NCBI GenBank assembly: GCA_900555075.1
Contig: USJO01000013.1
Coordinates: 1-33,557, forward strand
Length of the DNA: 33,557 nucleotides
Source of the DNA: an uncultured Clostridium sp.
GTDB taxonomy: Bacteria; Bacillota; Clostridia; TANB77; CAG-508
Reading direction: 5' to 3'
The notes under the pieces are model-generated. The model was given only the letters and a program-made list of their open reading frames with translations, ran no database searches and was not told where the DNA came from. The position numbers and the translations under genes are program-made. Position 1 is the first letter of the stretch. Each line of letters starts with the position of its first letter. Of the stretch, positions 7,820 through 15,110 are shown piece after piece.

Positions 7820-8344
7820 TCACTCCAATTCTTCTGTTCTTTCATCTTCATAGAACTTACTATATACTCCATATTTTTCTATAAATTTATTGAACTTTTC
7901 TAGTTCTTTCTCCATTTTATTTTTTAAAATGTTTCTACTATTTAAAAATCTAGTGTCTAATTCTTTTGTATAGACATTATCGTATTCATCATCAAAAGCA
8001 TCCTTTTTATGAATACTAAAAACTAATTCATATTCAAGTTCTTTATTTTCATTAATAGCATTAGCTTTTAGGTAACAACTAGTTCCATTCTTTCTATCTT
8101 CCAAATATGCCAATTCTTTGTTTGCACTTATTTCTTTTAAACTTTTTATTGAATAATATAGTTTGAATTTGCTTTGCTTCTCATCCTCTATTAATTCTTC
8201 AATTAGTTCAAGTTTTTCTTTTTCTTTATACCAAGATTCTTCAAAGCCATCTTTTGCTCTTGTCATTAAACTATCTGCTGAATAGCAATATAAATTGTGA
8301 GCAGTTAAATCATAAAATTCTTTTAATAATGTATATCTATTCAA
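7820..8344 (-). CDS. Element cargo protein of unknown function, 174 aa
   Basis: No family recognised. It is rich in Lys, Glu, Tyr and Leu, and seems to have helical ends with a strand-rich middle (LAYLEDRKNGTSCYLKANAI, then ELEYELVFSIHKK). The start is TTG 8342-8344, read in another frame from within the EEEFE codons of the upstream DUF3560 gene, whose AGGAGG supplies the ribosome site. Its own C-terminus, YEDERTEELE, is a weaker version of the shared acidic tail. Confidence 0.6.
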   Translation of the reverse strand: MNRYTLLKEFYDLTAHNLYCYSADSLMTRAKDGFEESWYKEKEKLELIEELIEDEKQSKFKLYYSIKSLKEISANKELAYLEDRKNGTSCYLKANAINENKELEYELVFSIHKKDAFDDEYDNVYTKELDTRFLNSRNILKNKMEKELEKFNKFIEKYGVYSKFYEDERTEELE

Positions 8345-9051
8345 ATTCTTCCTCCTGCTCTTGCTGTTTATTTAGAACATCTTTCATCAATATATTAGTA
8401 ACTTTTATTGTATTTTCATTAAATTCTCGTTGCCAAGCTCCCTCTCTTCTTGACCAATGAAAACCTCTATGTTTCAAATGACTTCTTATTTCTTCACTTG
8501 GAATATCATTAAATAATATTTGAATTCTATTTATTTCTTTATTGTGTATTATTTTACCACCATTAAATTCCTTATCAGAAAATTCAATATTTTCTAATCT
8601 TTCTAATTTTTGAATTCTTCTTTTTACTTCTCTGATGGTAGCACCAATATTTTGTAACTGCCAAGTCGTATGATTTTCATCTGCTTTTATAAGTTCCCTT
8701 TGCTTTTCTAAATACTGTAATTTATCCTTTAATTTTTCAATTGCATTAGGATCATCATTATATATAGCTTTATTATTTTCTACTGTTTCAGCTTTATCTG
8801 CATAATACTTACTTTTGTCATCTTCTTCAATAGATTTTCTTATATCACTATGTGCTCTATCTATAAGTCTTCTATGCTTTTTTTCAGAATAATGTCCTAC
8901 TATAATTGGTTGTCCGTGGTGCAATTTGTAAAATCCTATTAGCATTTGAATTCATATATTGCTCTGACTTTTCTTTAGCTTTTTGTGCCAACTCTTCATA
9001 TCTTAATTTTTTGTATTCTTTTCTTTCTTCGAAATCTGCTCTTCCTCCCAT
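8337..9051 (-). pseudogene. DUF3560-domain protein, frameshifted near its N-terminus
   Basis: An ATG at 9049-9051, behind AGGGAGAG, starts MGGRADFEERKEYKKLRYEE and continues to QIAPRTTNYSRTLF and a stop at 8884-8886. The rest of the gene lies in another frame to 8337 and resumes as HGQPIIVGHYSEKKHRRLID, the hallmark of DUF3560, with coiled-coil and a C-terminal module ending FHWSRREGAWQREFN. The break is at about 8911-8922 and fits loss of two bases (one CA of a CACA run), which would restore A-P-H-G-Q-P. DUF3560 proteins are common on conjugative elements; their role is unknown. The tail is QEQEEEFE. An in-frame ATG at 8943-8945 could give a shortened 202-residue protein. Confidence 0.75.
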
Positions 9052-9149
9052 TGTTTATCACTCTCCCTTCCTAAAATTAAACAACAATGTAAAAATAGTG
9101 TTATTGTTCCTCCAAACATAGCACCCAATATAAATATTAATAAATGCAT
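9003..9149 (-). CDS. DUF3789-like small membrane protein, 48 aa
   Basis: From the ATG at 9147-9149 (ribosome site GGAAAGG) the product begins MHLLIFILGAMFGGTITLFL, one membrane helix with a GxxxG-type face, followed by a charged tail (RESDKQWEEEQISKKEKN). This matches the short single-span DUF3789 proteins found in the cargo part of Tn1549-like elements. A start further upstream (9218) is possible but lacks support. It overlaps the start of the DUF3560 gene by 49 bases, so the two are probably co-translated. No function is known. Confidence 0.65.
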   Translation of the reverse strand: MHLLIFILGAMFGGTITLFLHCCLILGRESDKQWEEEQISKKEKNTKN

Positions 9150-9243
9150 AACTTTTTCCTTTCCAAGAAAAAAAGACTTATGCAAGTTGTGTTGTATGTT
9201 AACTCTCATACAATACAATTACAAGTCTTCTTCATCTTTCTTT

Positions 9244-10359
9244 TTATATTTGTCTAACTTTCTCCCAAGTAAACTCTTCTCTTCCAAAATGTCCATAATT
9301 TGTTGTTCTTGAGTATATAGGCTTTTTTAAATCTAAATACTCAATTATACCTCTAGGTGTTAAATTAAAAGTTTCTTTTATTATTTTTATAATTTCACAT
9401 TCAGGTATTGTATTTGTTCCAAAACATTCTATATATAATGAAAGTGGCTCTGCTATTCCAATTCCATATGATGCTTGGATTTCACATTTTCTTGCAAGAC
9501 CATTTATTACTATATTTTTTGCAATATGTCTTAACATATATGCTACAGAACGGTCAACTTTTGTAGCATCTTTTCCTGAAAAAGCTCCTCCTCCGTGGTG
9601 AGCATATCCTCCATAGGTATCTACAATTATCTTTCTACCTGTTAGACCTGTATCAGCCACAGCTCCCCCTATAGTAAATTTTCCTGTTGGGTTTATTAAA
9701 AACTTAGTTTGATAATCTATCATATCATCATCAATTGTTGTTTTTATTACTTTTTCTATGATGTCATTTTCTAACTCCTCTATTGATATATTTTCATTAT
9801 GTTGTGTTGAAATTAATATAGTATCAATCCTAAATGGAAAATCATTTATATATTCTACTGTTACTTGTATTTTACCATCACTTCTTAAATATGGAATCTC
9901 ACCATTTTTTCTTACTTGTGTTAGTTTCTGTGCTAATTTATGAGCTGTATCTATTGCATATGGCATTAAATTTTCTGTTTCTACACAAGCATATCCAAAC
10001 ATTATGCCTTGATCTCCTGCACCTCCATCATCTACACCTATTGCAATATCGTTACTTTGTTTTGTTATATTTACATTAATTTTACAAGTTTTATAATCCA
10101 TATTGAATTTAGCACTATCATAACCTACATTCTTCAATACTTCTCTTGTTATACTTTCTATATCTATTGTAGCATTTGTTGTTATTTGACCAGCAATATT
10201 AACTTGTCCATTTGATATAAATGTCTCAACAGCTACTCTTGATTCACTATCTTGTTCTAAACAAGCATCTAAAATACTATCAGAAATTAAATCGCATACT
10301 TTATCTGGGTGCCCTTCTGTTACACTTTCTGATGTTAAAAAATATCTTTTATAATTCAT
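9244..10359 (-). CDS. metK: S-adenosylmethionine synthetase carried by the element
   Basis: The enzyme makes S-adenosylmethionine from methionine and ATP in the cytosol. All hallmarks are present: SESVTEGHPDKVCDLISD at the start, GVDDGGAGDQGIMFGYA (the GAGDQG methionine-loop hexapeptide), GGAVADTGLTGRKIIVDTYG, and GGGAFSGKDATKVDRSVAY with the P-loop-like nonapeptide. At 371 residues it is about 20-25 shorter than typical chromosomal MetK, which suggests an element-specific lineage. It sits among cargo genes between DUF3789 and a 149-aa unknown, in the same orientation. No S-adenosylmethionine riboswitch is visible upstream. It probably supplies cofactor to a methyltransferase of the element that lies outside the window, but that is inference. 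Confidence 0.95.
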   Translation of the reverse strand: MNYKRYFLTSESVTEGHPDKVCDLISDSILDACLEQDSESRVAVETFISNGQVNIAGQITTNATIDIESITREVLKNVGYDSAKFNMDYKTCKINVNITKQSNDIAIGVDDGGAGDQGIMFGYACVETENLMPYAIDTAHKLAQKLTQVRKNGEIPYLRSDGKIQVTVEYINDFPFRIDTILISTQHNENISIEELENDIIEKVIKTTIDDDMIDYQTKFLINPTGKFTIGGAVADTGLTGRKIIVDTYGGYAHHGGGAFSGKDATKVDRSVAYMLRHIAKNIVINGLARKCEIQASYGIGIAEPLSLYIECFGTNTIPECEIIKIIKETFNLTPRGIIEYLDLKKPIYSRTTNYGHFGREEFTWEKVRQI

Positions 10360-10410
10360 TTAAATCTTCCTTTCTTTTGCACCACAATCGATTTTGTGGC
10401 TTCTAAAACA
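10360..10410 (-). other. metK leader with CCACAA/TTGTGG hairpin
   Basis: The leader contains CCACAATCGATTTTGTGG (10382-10399), an inverted repeat overlapping the 17-mer that is also found at 7767-7783. It lies between the 149-aa gene and metK. Confidence 0.4.
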
Positions 10411-10860
10411 CTAGTATGGGATATTATCCCAATTAAATTCTTTCATTCTGTATTTTTTTACTTCTTTTGTATAAATCATAAATACTTTTTCTTTACTAAA
10501 TTTTGTAAGATATTTAAAAAAAGATAATAACTCTTGTATTATCTTCTGCTTATATTTAGTTCCTATATCTGAATATTCCAAATATTCATTATCTACATAG
10601 ATAGATGCAATGCCATCTATCAAAATGCTATATAAAACCTTTTTCTCATAAATACTAAACTCATCAAATTCTTTGATTGCAGTTTTTGTATTATAATTAA
10701 TAAATAATAATAACAATGAAGATATACTTTTTACAACTTCTTTATCAACAACTTCAAAATCATGTAAATAAATCAAATTATCTGCTAATATATTTACTAG
10801 TATTATTTTTGCATCTTCAGACATTTTATTATAATAATTTTTTATTTTTATATTTTCCAT
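10411..10860 (-). CDS. Hypothetical protein, 149 aa, first element gene beside rlmD
   Basis: No family recognised. The protein starts MENIKIKNYYNKMSEDAKII behind AGGAGG and appears all-helical, with long Leu/Ile/Lys/Tyr-rich helices (VVKSISSLLLLFINYN; YKQKIIQELLSFFKYLTKF). There is no helix-turn-helix or catalytic motif that I can see and it is not an integrase or excisionase of a known type. It heads the metK gene set, and a terminator-like hairpin lies directly before its ribosome site, so its expression may be attenuated or simply insulated from rlmD. Confidence 0.55.
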   Translation of the reverse strand: MENIKIKNYYNKMSEDAKIILVNILADNLIYLHDFEVVDKEVVKSISSLLLLFINYNTKTAIKEFDEFSIYEKKVLYSILIDGIASIYVDNEYLEYSDIGTKYKQKIIQELLSFFKYLTKFSKEKVFMIYTKEVKKYRMKEFNWDNIPY

Positions 10861-10880
10861 CTTTCCTCCTTATATATTTC

Positions 10881-10910
10881 AAAAAAACAAAGTACATCAA
10901 ATGCACTTTG
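10881..10910 (-). terminator. Rho-independent terminator directly upstream of the 149-aa gene
   Basis: CAAAGTACAT and ATGCACTTTG pair (9 of 10) and are followed on the minus strand by seven T. It lies only about 15 bases before the ribosome site of the 149-aa gene, so it either insulates the element from rlmD read-through or is an attenuator. The 140 bases further up, to 11057, are very AT-rich with one GC-richer patch (10949-10981, with GGTGGTATGTGGTGG on the minus strand) that I cannot assign. Confidence 0.65.
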
Positions 10911-11046
10911 CTCTTTAGAAAGAAACAGTTTTTTAATATTTTTTGACCTAGCCACCACATACCACCTTGTGATTTAAGACCTTTATTTTTTTTAATTTTT
11001 TACTATTTTTTATAAATTTTTATTATTTTTTCAAAAACTTTATTTT

Positions 11047-11071
11047 TAAAAAAGTGAGTGTTATTAACACT
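11047..11071 (-). terminator. Probable rlmD terminator
   Basis: AGTGTTA-T-TAACACT (11057-11071) is a perfect 7-bp inverted repeat 9 bases after the rlmD stop codon, followed on the minus strand by CACTTTTTT. The stem is AT-rich, so it is of moderate strength. Confidence 0.5.
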
Positions 11072-11079
11072 TTCAAAGA

Positions 11080-12459
11080 TTACTTAAGACATAGCAACGA
11101 AACGCATTCAACATGGCTCGTATAAGGAAACATATCTACTGGTTGTACTTCCTTTATTTCATATTTTTCTTCTAATTGTTTTAAATCTCTTGCTAGTGTT
11201 GCTGGGTTACAGCTTATATATACAATTTTTTCTGGTTTTATTGTTTTTAATACTTCTATTGTTTTATTATCTAGCCCTTTTCGTGGAGGGTCTACAAAGA
11301 CTACTTTTGGGTTTCCTGCTATATTTTCTAATATCTGTGGTAATACTTTTTCTACATCTCCTGCATAAAATTCTATATTCTCCACATTATTTATTTTTGC
11401 ATTTTCTTTTGCATCTTCTATTGCCTGCTCTACTATTTCTACTCCATATACTTTTTTAAAGTATTTTGATGCAAATATTCCTATTGTTCCTATTCCACAG
11501 TATAGGTCTAATGCAATATTGTTCTTTTGAGTATGCTCAGTATCTGCATATGCGTATTTTATTGCAGTACCATATAATATCTCTGTTTGAATTGGGTTTA
11601 CTTGATAGAATGATAGTGGTGATATTTTAAATTTATAGTCTCCTAATATATCGTGTATATATCCTTTTCCATATATTATCTCATTTTGATTCCCTAATAT
11701 TACATTCGTGTTTTTTGTGTTGTAGTTTTTTACAACGGATTTTATGTTTGGGTATTTTGCTGTTAAGTATTCTACTAGTTCTTTTTCCTTTTTAAAGTTA
11801 TTATCATTAACAACTAGAGTAACTAAAACCTCGTTTGTTTTTATTCCGATTCTTATAACAATATGCCTTACTGTTCCCTTTAGTGTTTGTTCATTATATA
11901 CTGATATGTTGTTTTCTTTTATAAATTTAAATATTTTATTTGCAATTTTATTACACTCTTCATTTTGGATAAAGCAATTCTGAACTGGTACTATATTATG
12001 AGTTCTTTCTGAATATACACCCATAACAGGATTATTGTCTTTACCTAATCCAACTGGATATTGTAATTTGTTCCTATAATTTAAAGGATTATCCATTCCT
12101 ATTACATCATTTACTTTAAGTTTCCTATTTAGTGCTTTATATAAACAATTTTCAACTTTTGCTTTTTTTACTTTCAAAGTGTAGTCATATTTAATATGTC
12201 TTAAATTACATCCTCCGCATTTTGGAAAATCGCTGCAATCTGCATCTGTTCTGTATTCTGAAGGTTTAATAATCTTTAAAATTTTAGCATATGCAAAGTT
12301 TGATAAAACTTTTAGAATTTTTATTTCTACCTGTTCTCCCTTTATCACACCTTGTATAAATATTGGAAAGTTATCTATTTTTGCAATTCCTTCTCCTTGA
12401 TATCCATTATCTATAATTTCAACCTCGTATATTTGGTTTTTCTCTAACATTTTCTTCAC
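11080..12459 (-). CDS. rlmD: 23S rRNA (uracil-5-)-methyltransferase, RlmD/RumA type
   Basis: The enzyme methylates a uracil in 23S rRNA (U1939 and/or U747 numbering) with S-adenosylmethionine. It has a TRAM RNA-binding domain at about residues 1-60, a [4Fe-4S] cysteine set in CSDFPKCGGCNLRH near residue 80 plus a later Cys in the QNCFIQNEEC region, the methyltransferase motif DLYCGIGTIGIFAS, VVFVDPPRKGLD, and the catalytic Cys in ISCNPATLARDL. The length of 459 is typical. Gram-positive members may do both RlmC and RlmD reactions, so the exact site is not settled. Its 3' end faces the conjugative element; this gene (rum) is a known attachment site for streptococcal and related elements, which fits the boundary here. 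Confidence 0.93.
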   Translation of the reverse strand: MKKMLEKNQIYEVEIIDNGYQGEGIAKIDNFPIFIQGVIKGEQVEIKILKVLSNFAYAKILKIIKPSEYRTDADCSDFPKCGGCNLRHIKYDYTLKVKKAKVENCLYKALNRKLKVNDVIGMDNPLNYRNKLQYPVGLGKDNNPVMGVYSERTHNIVPVQNCFIQNEECNKIANKIFKFIKENNISVYNEQTLKGTVRHIVIRIGIKTNEVLVTLVVNDNNFKKEKELVEYLTAKYPNIKSVVKNYNTKNTNVILGNQNEIIYGKGYIHDILGDYKFKISPLSFYQVNPIQTEILYGTAIKYAYADTEHTQKNNIALDLYCGIGTIGIFASKYFKKVYGVEIVEQAIEDAKENAKINNVENIEFYAGDVEKVLPQILENIAGNPKVVFVDPPRKGLDNKTIEVLKTIKPEKIVYISCNPATLARDLKQLEEKYEIKEVQPVDMFPYTSHVECVSLLCLK

Positions 12460-12612
12460 CTACTACATAAGATTATATGTTAAATAGAAATAAAAAGCAA
12501 GATTTTTTTATCACAATTCTTGTAACACATTTTTTTTATTTTGAATAGTATATAACATAACAAATGAAAAAAACATAAGATTTTTTCTTACTTTAAGGGA
12601 GGTGAAAGTAGT

Positions 12613-12738
12613 ATGCCAGAAAATAGAGGATGCGGTTGCGGTGGTTTCGGATTTGGAAATGACTGTTGCTGGATTATAATTCTATTAATAATAATCTGCT
12701 GCTGTTGCGGAGGTAACAATGGCTGTGGAGGTTGCTAA
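12613..12738 (+). CDS. 41-aa Cys/Gly-rich hydrophobic peptide (YjcZ-like)
   Basis: The product is MPENRGCGCGGFGFGNDCCW followed by eight aliphatic residues (IIILLIII), four Cys in a row, and GGNNGCGGC. Ten of 41 residues are Cys. Small peptides with a Gly/Cys-rich ends and one hydrophobic core resemble the YjcZ family of sporulation-linked peptides; a link to spores here is inference. The ribosome site AGGGAGGTGA is strong and ideally spaced, and the gene stands alone on the plus strand between minus-strand neighbours, so it has its own promoter. It is followed by inverted repeats. Confidence 0.75.
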   Translation: MPENRGCGCGGFGFGNDCCWIIILLIIICCCCGGNNGCGGC

Positions 12739-12757
12739 TTGAATTATAGATTAGTTT

Positions 12758-12831
12758 TACTTGGGTGGATACTTACTTCCACCCCCAATAATTTATAGAC
12801 GTGATTAAAATTTATAAACTTTAATCACGTC
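12758..12831 (+). terminator. Two inverted repeats after the 41-aa peptide gene
   Basis: TGGGTGGA...TTCCACCCCC (about 12760-12786) can form a short GC-rich stem, and GACGTGATTAAA...TTTAATCACGTC (12798-12831) is a perfect 12-bp stem with a 10-base loop. Neither is followed by a clear T run, so these may end both the peptide gene and hinT (minus) or have another role. Confidence 0.45.
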
Positions 12832-12852
12832 CCTAAATATTATACATCTTTT

Positions 12853-13197
12853 TTATGCTATTTTTGGTCCCATCTTTTTCCCACCTAATAGATGAAAATG
12901 TAAGTGTTTTACTTCTTGTCCTCCATCTTCTCCACAATTTACTATTACTCTAAATCCTTTTTCTAGTATTCCTTCTTGTGTTGCTATTTTATTTATTGCT
13001 CCATATATTTTTCCTATAATTGCCTCATCTTCTTTTTCTAGTTCAACTAAACTTGTTATGTGTTTTTTAGGAATTACAAGCACATGAACTGGCGCAACAG
13101 GGTGTATGTCTCTAAATGCTAATATCTCATCATCTTCATATACTATATTTGATGGAATCTCTTTATTTATTATTTTACAAAAAATACAATCCTCCAT
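12853..13197 (-). CDS. hinT: HIT family protein (HinT-like purine nucleoside phosphoramidase)
   Basis: HinT hydrolyses AMP-amide bonds and is thought to clear lysyl- and other aminoacyl-AMP leaks. The protein has CIFCKIINKEIPS (zinc-type Cys pair of the HIT start), VYEDDEILAFRDIHP, PVHVLVIPKKHI and the catalytic triad HLHFHLLGG. At 114 residues it is the standard length. It follows alaS by 18 bases with ribosome site AAAGGAGAG, so the two form an operon, which suits a housekeeping link to aminoacyl-adenylates. Confidence 0.95.
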   Translation of the reverse strand: MEDCIFCKIINKEIPSNIVYEDDEILAFRDIHPVAPVHVLVIPKKHITSLVELEKEDEAIIGKIYGAINKIATQEGILEKGFRVIVNCGEDGGQEVKHLHFHLLGGKKMGPKIA

Positions 13198-13215
13198 TTT
13201 TACAACTCTCTCCTT

Positions 13216-14985
13216 TTATTCCAAAATTGCTTTTATACGTCTAACTCCTGCTGATGATGCTTCCTCTTTTTTTATCTTAAAATGTCCAAGTTCGCTCGTG
13301 TTATGCACATGAGGTCCTCCACATAATTCCATTGATACATCTCCTATTTTGTATACTGAAACTATATCTCCATATTTATCTAAAAACATTGCCTCTGCTC
13401 CTTGTGCTATTGCTTCATCTTTTTTCATTTCTAGCTTTTCAACAGGTATCGCCATTTGTATATATTCATTTACCAGGTCTTCTGTTTTTTGTTTTTCTTC
13501 CTCTGTCATTTTGCTATTGTGTGAAAAGTCAAATCTCATTCTTTCAGCTGTAATATTACTTCCCTTTTGATGTACATGGTCTCCTAACACATTTTTTAAT
13601 GCTGCATTTAGAAGGTGTGTTGCTGTGTGGTATTTTGTTTCCATTTCTCCAGTTGATGCTAAACCGCCTTTAAATTTTTGTGTTGCTCCTTCTCTTGACT
13701 TTTCTTGATGTTCTGCAAATTTTTCTTTAAATCCTTCTAAATCTACTGTTAATCCATTTTCTATTGCAAGTTCTTCTGTTAATTCAATTGGGAAGCCATA
13801 GGTATCGTATAATCTAAATGCAATGTCTTTATTTATTTCTGTTCCATCAAGGTTTTTGGTTTCTTTTTCAAATTCTCTTAAACCTTTTTCAAGTGTTCTA
13901 TTAAATTTAATTTTTTCATCTTGTAGAACTTCCAAAATTGCTTTTTTATTTCTTGCAAGTTCAGAATAATATTTTGAATACTTTTCTATTATCATTTCTG
14001 CTAGAGTTTGTTCCCAGTTACTGTTCATATCTATATTTATTTTCTTTGCATATCTAATTGCTCTTCTTATAAGTCTTCTTAACATATATCCTTGGTCTGT
14101 GTTTGATGGCTTAATTCCAGCATCATCTCCTGCTATCATTACAACTGCTCTTATGTGGTCTGCTATAATTCTCATTGCTCTGGCATTTTTTTCATCATTA
14201 TATGATAATCCTGAGATTTCTTCTATTTTAGATATTATGTCCTTCCAAACTGAAGATCTGTAATTATCTGTGTGTCCTTCAAGTATTGCTGTTACTCTTT
14301 CAACTCCAAGTCCTGTGTCTACATTTTTGTTTTTTAATGGTACAAAGGTTCCATCAGTTTCATGGTTGTATTGCATAAACACATTGTTCCAAATTTCTAC
14401 CCAATTTTCATTGCTTGGGTCAAATTGTTCTGGAATTTCTTCATTGCTTCTCCAATAAAAGATTTCAGTATCTGGACCACATGGACCTGTTAATTCCATA
14501 TTTGGCCACCAATTATCATCTTCACCTAAAAATGCAATTCTTTCCTCTTTTATTCCATTTTTTTTCCAAATTTCAGCTGATTCATTATCTGCTGATACTA
14601 TATTATTTCCTTTGAAAACTGTCACAGCTAGTCTTTCCATTGGAATGTGCAAGTGTTTTGTTAGAAATTCAAGACTCCATGCAATTGCTTCTTCTTTAAA
14701 ATAATCACCTAAAGACCAATTTCCAAGCATTTCAAAAAATGTATGATGTGTTGTATCTCCTATTGAATCTAGGTCATTTGTTCTAAAACATTTTTGAACA
14801 TCTGCTAAACGTTTGCCCTCTGGATGTGATTCTCCTTTTAAGTATGGTACTAATGGTTGCATACCTGCTGTGTTAAATAAACAGGTTGGGTCATTTTCTG
14901 GTATAATTGGAGCACTTGGTATGATTTTATGTCCTTTGCTTTCAAAGAATTTCAAATATGCATCTTTTAAATTTATATTTTCCAT
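13216..14985 (-). CDS. alaS: Alanyl-tRNA synthetase, short form without the C-Ala domain
   Basis: It charges tRNA-Ala. Catalytic core motifs are visible (FFESKGHKIIPSAP, FNTAGMQPLVPYL, HHTFFEMLGNWSLGDYF, TGPCGPDTEIFYW, DTGLGVERV). The editing domain follows with HTATHLLNAALKNVLG and CGGPHVHNT as zinc ligands. The protein stops at 589 residues, right after SSAGVRRIKAILE, whereas most bacterial AlaRS continue about 280 residues with a coiled coil and DHHA1/C-Ala domain. A natural short form is known in spirochaetes such as Borrelia, and the clean stop followed closely by hinT argues that this too is a natural end. The start ATG has AGGAGGAAG. A TTGAAA-18-TATAAT promoter lies upstream; I see no T-box. 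Confidence 0.95.
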   Translation of the reverse strand: MENINLKDAYLKFFESKGHKIIPSAPIIPENDPTCLFNTAGMQPLVPYLKGESHPEGKRLADVQKCFRTNDLDSIGDTTHHTFFEMLGNWSLGDYFKEEAIAWSLEFLTKHLHIPMERLAVTVFKGNNIVSADNESAEIWKKNGIKEERIAFLGEDDNWWPNMELTGPCGPDTEIFYWRSNEEIPEQFDPSNENWVEIWNNVFMQYNHETDGTFVPLKNKNVDTGLGVERVTAILEGHTDNYRSSVWKDIISKIEEISGLSYNDEKNARAMRIIADHIRAVVMIAGDDAGIKPSNTDQGYMLRRLIRRAIRYAKKINIDMNSNWEQTLAEMIIEKYSKYYSELARNKKAILEVLQDEKIKFNRTLEKGLREFEKETKNLDGTEINKDIAFRLYDTYGFPIELTEELAIENGLTVDLEGFKEKFAEHQEKSREGATQKFKGGLASTGEMETKYHTATHLLNAALKNVLGDHVHQKGSNITAERMRFDFSHNSKMTEEEKQKTEDLVNEYIQMAIPVEKLEMKKDEAIAQGAEAMFLDKYGDIVSVYKIGDVSMELCGGPHVHNTSELGHFKIKKEEASSAGVRRIKAILE

Positions 14986-15053
14986 TTTCTTCCTCCTAAA
15001 AAACTTTTACATAGTCAGTGGTGGAGCCCTCCCCCTACTTTTTTACTTTTAAT

Positions 15054-15083
15054 ATTATACACTCAAACCTTACTGTTTTTCAA
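15054..15083 (-). promoter_or_regulatory. Candidate sigma-A promoter for alaS
   Basis: On the minus strand TTGAAA and TATAAT are separated by 18 bases, with a TG just before the -10 box, about 70 bases before the alaS start codon. Confidence 0.6.
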
Positions 15084-15110
15084 TAGTTTCGAAAAATTTT
15101 GTCAAATTTA

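Larger units (their letters stand above)
1..11050 (-). mobile_element. Integrative conjugative element (Tn1549-like), conjugation and cargo section, left end outside window
   Basis: All genes from the left edge to just short of rlmD are on the minus strand and belong to families typical of Firmicute conjugative elements: VirD4/TraG coupling protein, MobP relaxase with a ribbon-helix-helix partner, ArdA-like antirestriction protein, DUF3560, DUF3789, and a metK copy. An oriT-like hairpin cluster sits directly before the relaxosome genes. The right limit is inferred: the last element gene starts at 10860 and rlmD ends at 11080, and rlmD (rum) 3' ends are known targets of such elements. No integrase or second att copy is visible, so the boundary is approximate. 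Two genes (coupling protein and DUF3560) carry frameshifts, so the copy may be decaying or the assembly may contain indels. Confidence 0.85.

Noticed and set aside
10940..10985. T-box sequence upstream of the 149-aa gene (GGTGGTATGTGGTGG)
   Set aside because: It lacks the TGGNACCGCG/ACCACG core and a Stem I, unlike the clear tyrS leader.
10360..11079. S-adenosylmethionine riboswitch upstream of metK
   Set aside because: None of the conserved SAM-I, II, III or IV core sequences are recognisable; metK is preceded by a coding gene with a short gap.
15001..15060. T-box or riboswitch before alaS
   Set aside because: There is only a short leader with a GC-richer stretch; no T-box sequence or terminator is seen.
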